The translations under genes and the position numbers were made by a program. 64,000 bases of DNA from CAWBAT01 sp963810905 (GTDB taxonomy: Bacteria > Acidobacteriota > Terriglobia > Versatilivoradales > Versatilivoraceae). The notes under the pieces are model-generated. The model was not told the DNA's origin, ran no database searches, and saw only the letters and a list, made by a program, of their open reading frames with translations. Numbering within the stretch: the first letter of the stretch is position 1; each line of letters opens with the position of its first letter. Shown in pieces: positions 54,204-61,853 of the stretch. The DNA is taken from NCBI GenBank assembly GCA_963810905.1, contig CAWEPG010000018.1, positions 62,001-126,000 of the forward strand, written 5' to 3'.

Positions 54204-55979
54204 CTAGCCTGCTGCCGAGTCTGCACTACATTCATAATCAAAATCGAGTCTTTCGGGCAACTCCAAGCCGAGGTGGTCGAGTAAGGTTTTTTGCTTTTCG
54301 GTGGGCGTCGTCACTCGCCGCAATCTGATCTGACGGCCGTCGGTTGTCGGAAGGATGATGTCAGTGCTGTGCACGCTCGAAAGCAGCGACAAGGCTTTGG
54401 CCGGAGACAGCTTTGAACCTTTCCGATCAAGAAGATGTTTGAGCGTCACCCAGAGCGCGTAACCCAGGAAGGCCACCAAGACGTGGGACTTCACGCGGCG
54501 TTCGAGCTGGTGAAAGAGCGGACGAATCAACAGCTCGCTCTTTAAGACACGAAACGCCGCCTCGGCTTCCGTCAGCTGGATATATTGGCTCCAGAGCTGT
54601 TCAGCGCTTCCAGCCTGCAGATTGGTCCTCAGCAGGTAAGCGCCTTCGCGCAGTTGCTGCCAGGCTTGGCAGTCCTTCACGAGCTTCCAGGCAAAGCGAA
54701 GCCCCTGGCTGGTTTCCTCCACATCCATCTGGTACAAATCGGCCACCTGGGGATGGCGGGCTTGAATCTTTCCGATCTGTCGCTCAATCTTGTTGCGGTT
54801 TTTAAGCCTCCCCTCCCGCACGCGTTTGGCGAGTCGACTGAGCGCCTCCTCGATCCGGGCTGAGAAGCGACTGCGAATCGCCCTCTCTTTCTGCTGGCGA
54901 GCGGCCGTCCGGCACAACACATAGGTTTCTTCGCCAGCCGGCGTCGCAACCAGTTTCACTTCCACCTCCGGCCGCACCTGCTCCCAGCCATCGGCCAGTA
55001 ACTCCTGTTCAAACTCCTTCAACTTCTTCCGCGGTGTCCCCACCAAATACTGCCCCCCACGTTTTCGCAAAGCGGCCAGGTTCTCCTCACTGACGATCCC
55101 GCGGTCAAATACCCACACCCGCCGTGCCTTTCCATACTTTCGCTCCACCATCTGCAACATCGTTTCCAGCGTGGTCACATCCGCACGGTCCCCATCCAAA
55201 GTCTCGTAACTGAATGGAAACCCCTCGACATTCACAATCAGAGCGATGATCAACTGCTTGCAGTCGGGCCGGTGATCCCGCGAATACCCGCGCTGCAGCA
55301 GCGGGTTGTTCTCGGCTGTCCCTTCCACATAACTGCTCGTCAGGTCATACAGCAGAACATCAAACTCCGCCCCAAATAGTTCCCCATAACGCTGCTTGAG
55401 ATGTTGCTCCAGCTTCTTCTTGTGCGGTAACAAACGATCCAGACAACGATACAGGCGGGTGTCGTTGAGCTTGCCTTCTCCGATCCCCAGCAGATCATCC
55501 AAGGCTGTGGCCGGATACCAACGCTCTTCAATCGATAACTCACTGCCAGGAGCACACAGCCGGTTGATCGCCAGAACCGCCGCCACCCGCGACCAGCCAA
55601 CCTGGGCCTTGTCTTCATCCAACAGCCCCTCGTAAAACCGATCCAGTCCCAGTCGCTTCCACAGTTCCAGGCCCAAAAAACAGTTTCCAAACTGGCGCGT
55701 TCGTTCCAAACGAACTTTCTTCAACAACACTCGCACCACATTCGGATCGTTGTCGGAAAACTCCACCTCCGCCGGAAACAGCTTTAGCTGACGGCTTTCC
55801 CCTTCTTCGTTGAAGACCTCAATGGTCTTCAGCCAACGGGCCTGCGCGTTGCCATTCAGTTCTCCCAGGTAACAGAGCGTCCGCTGCCTCGGCCCGTCAG
55901 GCGTGCGAACCGTCTCGACCAAAGACCAATAACGATGGTCTTTGCCGTCTTTGCTTCGCTGATGCGATCGCAGAAACAT
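54204..55979 (-). CDS. IS1634/IS4-superfamily DDE transposase
   Basis: This protein of about 591 aa starts at the Met of MFLRSHQRSKDGKDH (55979); an open frame continues to 56084 but reads into the IS end. DDE-type landmarks are DVLLYDLTSSYVEG (first Asp), RVWVFDRGIVSEENL (second Asp) and TEAEAAFRVLKSELLIRP (catalytic Glu in the YREK-like helix). A LNGNAQARW-type N-terminal region and the LGYALWVTLKHLL C-terminal helix match the IS1634 group. It catalyses cut-and-paste movement of the 1,990-bp element. The gene is uninterrupted. Confidence 0.93.
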   Translation of the reverse strand: MFLRSHQRSKDGKDHRYWSLVETVRTPDGPRQRTLCYLGELNGNAQARWLKTIEVFNEEGESRQLKLFPAEVEFSDNDPNVVRVLLKKVRLERTRQFGNCFLGLELWKRLGLDRFYEGLLDEDKAQVGWSRVAAVLAINRLCAPGSELSIEERWYPATALDDLLGIGEGKLNDTRLYRCLDRLLPHKKKLEQHLKQRYGELFGAEFDVLLYDLTSSYVEGTAENNPLLQRGYSRDHRPDCKQLIIALIVNVEGFPFSYETLDGDRADVTTLETMLQMVERKYGKARRVWVFDRGIVSEENLAALRKRGGQYLVGTPRKKLKEFEQELLADGWEQVRPEVEVKLVATPAGEETYVLCRTAARQQKERAIRSRFSARIEEALSRLAKRVREGRLKNRNKIERQIGKIQARHPQVADLYQMDVEETSQGLRFAWKLVKDCQAWQQLREGAYLLRTNLQAGSAEQLWSQYIQLTEAEAAFRVLKSELLIRPLFHQLERRVKSHVLVAFLGYALWVTLKHLLDRKGSKLSPAKALSLLSSVHSTDIILPTTDGRQIRLRRVTTPTEKQKTLLDHLGLELPERLDFDYECSADSAAG

Positions 55980-56114
55980 ATGGCCCGATAGTGACATGCC
56001 GATCGACCCCACACAAGAGGGTAGGTCTGCACTACATCGGCTTTTCCCAACTCGCCGATTCAAAACAAACATGTTCGATTGCAAACAAACCCCACAAAGC
56101 CAACTATCAGGCCT

Positions 56115-56136
56115 CTTCGTGACGAACTTCGGCTAG
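56115..56136. repeat. IS right terminal inverted repeat
   Basis: The 22 bp ending GAACTTCGGCTAG are the exact reverse complement of the left end at 54147-54168, and mark the outer boundary of the element. Confidence 0.75.
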
Positions 56137-56728
56137 GGGGAAAGCCTGAAACGGTCCGCTACTTCGTAGACAAGTTTCCGTTATTTCTCTCCCCTGCGGC
56201 TGTGGTTCATTTCACATTCGTGAGTACTGGAGAGTTACCACGGTTGGAGGAGTTTCGATCTCATCTCCTCGTTTACAGCAAGTTATTCCGGCAGCTGAAG
56301 GAGGTTCGGCTGGTCTACATTCACCAGGATTCCTTTCACGTTTCCCAAGCCGAAGCCTGCTTTCATACCATGCTTTCGTCACCAAATAGGCACCATATTG
56401 ACAGTCCTGCGCTACTCCGTTACTTCCAGTTGAGGCTAGCCTGGGAGAGGGAAGAGTATGAGAAGGTGGATTCCGAGGGGCTTATTTACCTAGATCAGTC
56501 TCAGAGGAAGTATGCCGGCGCCCGCTACGAATCACTCTATCAAGACTGGAAAAACCAGGCAGCGAACGACAAAAGAAGCGCAGGAAGATTGAAGGTCTAT
56601 TCCCCTTGTGGACAGTTTCTGCCGTATCGAATAAAGGTCGATCCGAGGACGTTTATGTTGACAAGTAAGGTACCAACAGGTGACAAACCGGCAAAAAGCA
56701 GTCTTCACCTTTTGGTTCACCCGCTGTG

Positions 56729-56773
56729 TCACCAGGTACTCCTGCAAGCGAAGGGAAAGCAGGCACCTGGTGA
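56729..56773. repeat. 14-bp-stem hairpin
   Basis: The arms TCACCAGGT-ACT-CCTGC (56729-56745) and GCAGG-C-ACCTGGTGA (56759-56773) pair with one small internal loop and a 13-nt terminal loop. There is no T-tract. It could be a regulatory or transfer-origin hairpin. Confidence 0.55.
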
Positions 56774-56803
56774 GCGAAAACCCAAACGAGGAAGGCATCG
56801 TGC

Positions 56804-56922
56804 GGGACGAGGAGCGGGCGGTGGCGACCCCCATTTTGGCGGCCTTGGGCCGCCACCCTGCCCTGCGGGTTTCGCTTGGCTTCGCCTCGCTCCAGAGGTC
56901 GCCACCGCCCGTTCTTCGTCCC
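56804..56922. repeat. Long inverted repeat with nested hairpin
   Basis: The 26-bp arms (56804-56829 and 56897-56922) pair with only two G-T positions. The 67-nt loop contains another perfect hairpin, GGCGGCC-TTG-GGCCGCC (56838-56854). The stem is highly GC-rich, unlike the surroundings. Such structures occur at transfer origins, plus-strand origins and REP-like elements. No relaxase gene is seen. Confidence 0.6.
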
Positions 56923-56939
56923 CTTCACCAGATTTTCGA

Positions 56940-57003
56940 GTATTACACCAGTAATACCGCACACACATTAATGGAGGAGAATTCGGTATTACCACGGTAA
57001 TAC
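56940..57003. promoter_or_regulatory. Two 18-bp palindromic operator-like sites
   Basis: GTATTAC-ACCA-GTAATAC (56940-56957) and GTATTAC-CACG-GTAATAC (56986-57003) have identical 7-bp arms and 4-bp spacers, 46 bp start to start. A half-site GTAATAC recurs at 57386-57392. They lie just upstream of the ribbon-helix-helix ORF, the expected arrangement for an autoregulated repressor. Confidence 0.6.
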
Positions 57004-57029
57004 GAAATTCAATGAAATGAGGTATGTGA

Positions 57030-57242
57030 AAAGCTCACACGTCTCCTCGAATTCTGCCGCAAGTCAAAGGAAAGTTTCTGACCTGCAGTTTCCGGATCGA
57101 CCACGAAACCCAGGCCCAACTTCAGACCTATGCGGTATTCATTCACTCTGATCGAAGCCACGTTATCCGTGAGGCACTCAGATTTCTTTTCCGAAATGAT
57201 CGTAGCTTTCAGTCACAACTCCGCGATCGGAATTCAGAGTGA
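57030..57242 (+). pseudogene. Ribbon-helix-helix (CopG/Arc-like) DNA-binding protein, start lost
   Basis: The open frame from 57030 to TGA 57240 contains KGKFLTCSFRIDHETQAQL, YAVFIHSDRSHVIREALRFL and FRNDRSF. This is the RHH_1 pattern: a short strand, then helices with Ser-Arg-Ser/His-x-Val-Ile-Arg-x-Ala. There is no ATG in frame. An ATG at 57017 in another frame (MRYVKSSHV) could be the original start if one indel is assumed near 57,060. The palindromes about 30 bp upstream are likely its operators. It is probably an autorepressor of the mobile element. Confidence 0.6.
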
Positions 57243-57757
57243 TCATAGTTCTGAACACGGAGGTATCGTGATTTCTAATTTGAGTTGACACCAGCTAGTA
57301 TGGGAGAAACTGACGCACTAATGAGTCGACTCACAGAGGACCCGGAACAGAGTCCCGAGCCGTCACACTACATCAAATCGCTGACGGTAATACCGCTACA
57401 TGACGACAAGTGACGTTAGATTCATAGTTTGACTCTCTGCCGACGCGGGAATTCGCCTCTACGTTCCACCGCAAGCCGGTGGAAAAAAGCTGAAACAAAG
57501 ATCATCTTGTAACTGAACAGCTGATTAGCGGGGCGTAGGGATTCCGAGAAAGTGTGAAAGAAGGTTGGAGGGTCTTCATGCCCTGAATAAGCCAGTAGCA
57601 AATCAGATGTGACAACCGTTGCAAATTGTTTACAGCAAAAGGATATGCGGTTTTGCGGGTGGACAGGGCCATTCTAGATTATCAAAATCAGGATTGTTGA
57701 TCCGCGACAATCGCGGAGAGCAATGCATTTGACAACATATGTCTTTAATAGCATAAT
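57243..57757. other. Intergenic region upstream of the HigBA-type module
   Basis: This stretch of about 515 bp holds a 38-codon frame starting near 57300 (MGETDALMSRL...) with no family match, a third GTAATAC half-site at 57386-57392, and the promoter-like sequence at its end. I see no intact gene. Confidence 0.35.
57729..57757 (+). promoter_or_regulatory. Possible sigma-70 promoter of the HigBA-type module
   Basis: TTGACA (57729-57734), a 17-bp spacer and CATAAT (57752-57757) fit a housekeeping promoter. The -10 ends 3 bp before the toxin ATG (57761), so transcripts would be almost leaderless. Either this is a leaderless promoter or the real start is further in. Confidence 0.4.
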
Positions 57758-57760
57758 GTG

Positions 57761-58137
57761 ATGGTGAAATGGGCAGTTGATTTACATGACGATTTCGTCC
57801 CGGAGTACCACGAGCTGCATAAGGACGTGCAGGACGAGCTGCTGGCCCATATCAAACTGCTTGAAGAGTTTGGTCCGCAGCTAGGTCGTCCCCACGCGGA
57901 CACTCTCAACGGTTCACGCTATGCGAACATGAAGGAATTACGGTTTGACGTCGCCGATGGTGTATGGCGTTTTGCTTTCGCTTTCGACGCGAAACGCAGG
58001 CCATCGTCCTGTGCGGTGGCGACAAATCAGGGGTCAGTGAAAAACGCTTCTACCAACAACTGATTGTCAAAGCTGACGCTCGCTTTGATGCTCATGTAGC
58101 TCGCATCAAGAATGAGAAGAACAAGGAAAGGAAGTAA
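57761..58137 (+). pseudogene. HigB/RelE-type toxin, one-base deletion
   Basis: The frame starts MVKWAVDLHDDFVPEYHEL, then has LLAHIKLLEEFGPQLGRPHA, YANMKELRFDVADGVWRFAF and AFDAKR. A C is missing in AAACGC(C)AGGCC near 57,995. The true continuation in the next frame is IVLCGGDKSGVSEKRFYQQL, RFDAHVARI and a Lys-rich end at 58137. The corrected length is about 125 aa, right for the HigB/phage Gp49-like family of ribosome-dependent mRNA nucleases. The antitoxin gene follows 5 bp later. It is inactive as written. Confidence 0.8.
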
Positions 58138-58142
58138 CGACT

Positions 58143-58492
58143 ATGAAAAACCTCGAACGCATAATGAAGGAACTACCCCCCGCTCGTCGCAAGAGATCGA
58201 GGGCCGTGCCGCCGAACTGATTGCCGAGGAAATGTCCCTGCGCGATCGCCAAGCCCTCAAGCTCACGCAGGAGCGCCTGGCGGAGGCCCTGGGTATTGGA
58301 CAAGACGGCGTTTCACGGTTAGAAAAGCGCAGCGACCTTTTAATTTCCACGTTGCGCAGCTACGTTGAAGCTATGGGCGGCAGCTTGTCCATCGTTGCCG
58401 AGTTCCCTGACGGCATCCTATCCTTCTCTCAGGCCTTGCTACAATGGAAACAGATCTACATCAGACCCGCCGCAGACATCTCTAACGACTGA
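58143..58492 (+). pseudogene. HigA-type antitoxin (XRE family HTH), one-base deletion
   Basis: It starts MKNLERIMKELPPARRK at 58143. An A is missing in CAAG(A)AGATCG near 58,188, so the annotated frame stops early, while the next frame gives IEGRAAELIAEEMSLRD, LTQERLAEALGIGQDGVSRL (the HTH), SDLLISTLRSYVEAMGGSLS and VAEFPD. This is the typical HigA-like antitoxin paired with HigB. It should bind and silence the toxin and the operon. Both members carry a single deletion, so the module is inactive unless this is a sequence error. Confidence 0.8.
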
Positions 58493-58798
58493 CGAGCAGC
58501 ATCCCTGCAACTGCAGATTAGATTGGACTTGCACGCCGCGGGCGATCTTCGGCGTAGAGGATGAGATTAGCAAAAAGCGCGAATGTCTGTCACGACCCGG
58601 TGAAAGGGATGGTCCAAAGTTCAGATCTCGAAGTGCTCTTCAAGATTCAATTGTACCTTTAGTTAGATCCTATTACGCTTTATTAGATGTAGACAAGAAA
58701 TGGTCAAATAGTCTGATTTATTTTATTAAACTATTGTTATAATTAAAGATGTCAATTACTTAAGTTGGACATATTGTTGGACACCATAATGGACATCT
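58493..58798. other. Intergenic region ahead of the Fic operon
   Basis: This 306-bp, partly AT-rich segment contains TATAAT (about 58,736) and three copies of TGGACA (about 58,765-58,795), which could be promoter and operator elements of the Fic operon. No gene is supported. Confidence 0.35.
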
Positions 58799-59991
58799 AT
58801 GCTGAACGCTATTAAAAGACCCACCGGTGAATATATTTTAGAATCGATGAGGCAGGCCTCACCCAACCTCTGGCTGTCCCTAGGCCAAGCGGCCTCGAAA
58901 TGTGAACATATCGCGGAGGTACTGCTCAGAAATCGTCTGCTGATTACCTTCACCGGCTTTATCTTGCCAAAGGAATCCAGGGAACGACGGCCATCGAAGG
59001 CAACACGCTTTCTGAGGAGGGTCTGCGGCATCTGGAAGGTAAACTAGATTTGCCTTCATCAAAGGCATACCTTCAGCAGGAGATCGACAACATCCTGCGG
59101 GCCTGTAATGGAATCACTGAACGCATAGTACTCGGCAAACTCCAGCCTATTTCCGTCGCTGAAATCAAGGGCTTCAATGCCCTGGTGCTGGACAGGCTCC
59201 CTTTGGATGCAGGGGTTGTGGTTGGAGAAATTCGACGTCACTCCGTCGGGGTTTTGCGATATCGAGGCGCACCAGCTGACGACTGTCAGTTTCTGTTGGA
59301 GCGGCTCTGCGAATGGTTGAATGGGGAGGATTTTCAGCCCAAGTCGAAGAATGCTCGCGATGTCCTGGTGTATGCCATCGTGAAGGCTATCCTGGCCCAT
59401 CTCTACCTGGCTTGGATTCATCCTTTCGGCGATGGTAACGGTCGTACTGCTCGGTTACTTGAATTTCAGATTCTGATTTCGGCGGGTATCCCCTCCCCAG
59501 CCGCGCATCTTCTGAGCAACCACTACAACCTCACTCGGCAGGAGTATTACCGGCAACTTGACCGGGCAAGCCAATCTGGTGGAGATATCCTGCCGTTCCT
59601 GGAATACGCACTGGAAGGATTTTTGGACGGCTTGCATTCCCAACTGGCGGTGATCCGGGCCCAACAATGGGACGTGGCCTGGCGAAACTACGTTCATGAA
59701 CTCTTTCAAGATAAAACCAAGCCCGCGGACATCCGCCAGCGGCATTTAGCTTTGGATCTGGGAGCCAACGAAGGCAATGTCGCTGTGGCCAAGATCAATG
59801 AACTCACTCCTCGGCTAGCCAAAGCGTACGCCACCAAGAGTCCGAAAACTTTGCAGCGAGATCTGGTGGAATTGGAAAAGATGGGCCTGATTGAAAGAAC
59901 TCCTGAAGGGATTCGCGCCAAGCGGGAAACCATTCTAGCTTTTTTGCCCTTGAGCGGTAAAGTGACGCTAAACCGTGAACAAACAGGCTAA
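58799..59991 (+). pseudogene. Fic family AMP-transferase-like protein with internal inhibitory motif, one shift
   Basis: The first frame (MLNAIKRPTGEYILESMRQA) shifts near 58,940 by -1. The next frame carries DYLHRLYLAKGIQGTTAIEG; GTTAIEGN fits the class II Fic inhibitory motif [S/T]xxxE[G/N]. Further on are LPLDAGVVVGEIRRHSVGVL and the Fic active loop HPFGDGNGRTAR (catalytic His). A C-terminal winged-helix DNA-binding tail follows (SPKTLQRDLVELEKMGLIER). Such HTH-Fic proteins modify target proteins with AMP and control their own operon. It is the first gene of a coupled run with the next three genes. It is non-functional if the shift is real. Confidence 0.83.
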
Positions 59992-60378
59992 AGCCAAGGA
60001 AGAATCGTAACCATTAGCGCAGGCAGAAGCCTCGAGCAGAAGAACTCTTCAGGGCTTCTGCCTAAGTTGTCCAAGCAGCAGCTGGAAGAGTTGGTGGAAG
60101 AGGCTATCGTCGATGCGTAAAACGAGTCCGAGCAGGTGTCAGGTTTCTTCACGATGATCGAAGACAAACTCAAGTTGCCGTTCCAAACGGAGGTGCTTGG
60201 AGTTTCTGTCAGCGCGGAAAAGGTGGACATGACGGATGACGACCATATTGTTGCCGTCTGCGCTCGTTCCGGCAAGAAGCAAGAGATCCCAATTCTTTCG
60301 CTCCCCTTGCCGTCGCCGCCACCGGAAGGCTGGGAATGGATTGCCGCCTATCATCACTGGAGGCGAGGGTTCGAATGA
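59975..60378 (+). pseudogene. Small CcbP-like (calcium-binding-type) protein, disrupted
   Basis: The GTG at 59975 (MNKQAKAKEES) overlaps the Fic end. A shift near 60,007 and an in-frame TAA at 60118 (a likely TAC codon) break the N-terminal part, which reads LPKLSKQQLEELVEEAIVDA. The rest is intact from GTG 60136: SGFFTMIEDKLKLPFQTEVL, VDMTDDDHIVAVCARSGKKQ and PEGWEWIAAYHHW to 60378. This pattern matches small proteins annotated as calcium-binding CcbP-like, whose role is unclear. The stop overlaps the next gene's ATG (ATGA), so the genes are translationally coupled. Confidence 0.65.
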
Positions 60379-61548
60379 GTGAATACCAATACTATGAGTT
60401 CCGCGCCATTGACCGTCCGCTGAGCAAGCGTGAGTTGACAGAACTGGGTGGGCTTTCCAGTCGGGCGCAGATAACAACGTGAGTTTTGTCAACACTTACA
60501 ACTGGGGCAACTTCAAAGGGGATCCGCTGAAACTGATGGAGAAGTATTTCGATGCGTTTGTCTACGTGGCCAACTGGGGAACACGACAGTTCATGCTCCG
60601 GCTGCCAGCGAGGTTGTGTGATTTGAAGGCAATGCGTCCCTATCTTTCAGGGGACGCTGTAACCGTGACGCAGAAGGATGAGAAGCTCATTTTAGAGTTC
60701 TCGTCCGAGGATGAACCCGAGGACTGGGAGGAGGGCGAAGGTTGGATGGCCTCGTTGATGCCGCTGCGAGATGAGTTGATTCAGGGCGATCTGCGCTGTT
60801 TGTACTTGAGCTGGCTGTTGTCGGCCCAGTCGGGCGAATTGGAAAATGATGAGCAGGAGCCAGTGGTTCCCTCAGGTTTTCGCAATCTTTCCGCAGCTCT
60901 CCAAAGTTTCGCCGATTTCATCAGGATCGATCCAGATTTGATCGAAGCCGCGGCAGTCGAAAGTGGCGATCTGGAGGCCAACGTTTCATCGAAGGAGGGT
61001 CTCCGATCCTGGATCTCTGCCTTGTCTGAACCTGAAAAGAATATCGCCTTGTTAAAGATGTTGGGGCAAGAGGGCCCATTGTTCTGCATGGAACTGCTGA
61101 AGCGTTTTCACGCCGACATCAGCCATCAGCAGGGAACACAGCCTCGAGCAGGAAAGCGCCGGACGGTAGGAGAACTGCTTGCGACAGCACAAAGCATCAC
61201 TGCAGAAGAACAGAAGAGGGAAACCGAACGCCGCGCTGCTGAAGAGGCTCGGCGAAAACAGGAGCAGGCGGCCGCGCGTGCCAAACATCTTAAACAGATC
61301 GAAGGCCGCGAGACAGAACTGTGGCAGCGAGTCGGCGAGCTCGTGCAAACTTCAAAGCCCAAGGAGTACGATCTGGCCGTCACCCTCCTGGCAGACCTGT
61401 GGGACTTGGCTTCTCAAACAGCGCAATTAAGCGGATTCAGATCCAAGCTCAGCCAACTTCTGGAACGCTACAGCAGCCGACCAGCTTCCAGCAGCGCCTC
61501 ATCAAGGCAGGCTTGGGAGATACACCGGTGAAACCTCCGATGTCTTGA
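60375..61548 (+). pseudogene. Conserved NWG-type protein of unknown function, two one-base deletions
   Basis: It starts ATG 60375 in an ATGA overlap: MSEYQYYEFRAIDRPLSKRE. A -1 shift near 60,475 precedes the conserved block SFVNTYNWGNFKGDPLKLME, then YVANWGTRQFMLRLP. Next come an acidic DEPEDWEEGEGW segment and a helical part (NLSAALQSFADFIRIDPDLI). A coiled coil rich in Glu/Arg/Ala lies at about 250-300 (AEEQKRETERRAAEEARRKQ). A second loss (TTTCC to TTCC near 61,490) precedes the family-like end FQQRLIKAGL. No catalytic motif is known. Its constant neighbourhood here with a Fic and a TOTE gene suggests a conflict-system subunit. Confidence 0.6.
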
Positions 61549-61853
61549 GAAGAACTTGCAAAAGCCAAGAACATCGAGTTTGAGACCAGAGTTGTCAGCA
61601 GCGGTCTAAGACCAATTTCAATTGCAAAATTAGAACCCCTGGGGCATGAAGAAAAATAGGCTGCGACTTTTTCAAAAGCTGAAGCAAGCCTCCTTTTGAT
61701 CTCGATTAGATCGAACCCGATCCTTTGAGGGCAGGCCACGTGAACCCAAGCATTTCTGAGACGCGAGCACTCAATGCTTACGGCAAGGCAGGACCAAATC
61801 GGTTAGAATTGCATGGTTCCAGAACCTTTCTTTTCTTGTTACCTGGTCAGCCC
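61549..61853. other. Intergenic region before the TOTE gene
   Basis: This gap of about 305 bp between the NWG-type gene and the primase-helicase holds no gene or strong hairpin that I can support. It may carry an internal promoter. Confidence 0.3.

Larger units (their letters stand above)
54147..56136 (-). mobile_element. IS1634-like insertion sequence
   Basis: This 1,990-bp element is bounded by perfect 22-bp inverted repeats (54147-54168 and 56115-56136, outer bases CTAGCCGAAG) and carries one transposase gene. No target-site duplication is visible: the flanks TATCGATCA and GGGGAAAGC do not match. The flanking coding sequences (RVYRS and GKPETVRYFV) belong to the same family gene, which the element splits. 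The intact transposase contrasts with the decayed neighbours. Confidence 0.8.
56137..56954 (+). pseudogene. 3' part of the IS-interrupted accessory protein
   Basis: Directly after the IS the frame reads GKPETVRYFVDKFPLFLSPA. It continues through HFTFVSTGELPRLEEFRSHL, FRQLKEVRLVYIHQDSFHVS and FQLRLAWEREEYEKVDSEGL to YESLYQDWKNQAANDK. This is the rest of the protein begun at 53701. The last part of the open frame (after about 56,640) runs into the hairpin-rich region and no longer looks like protein. With the IS and indels removed the gene would encode about 330 aa. No catalytic motif is recognised. Confidence 0.6.
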
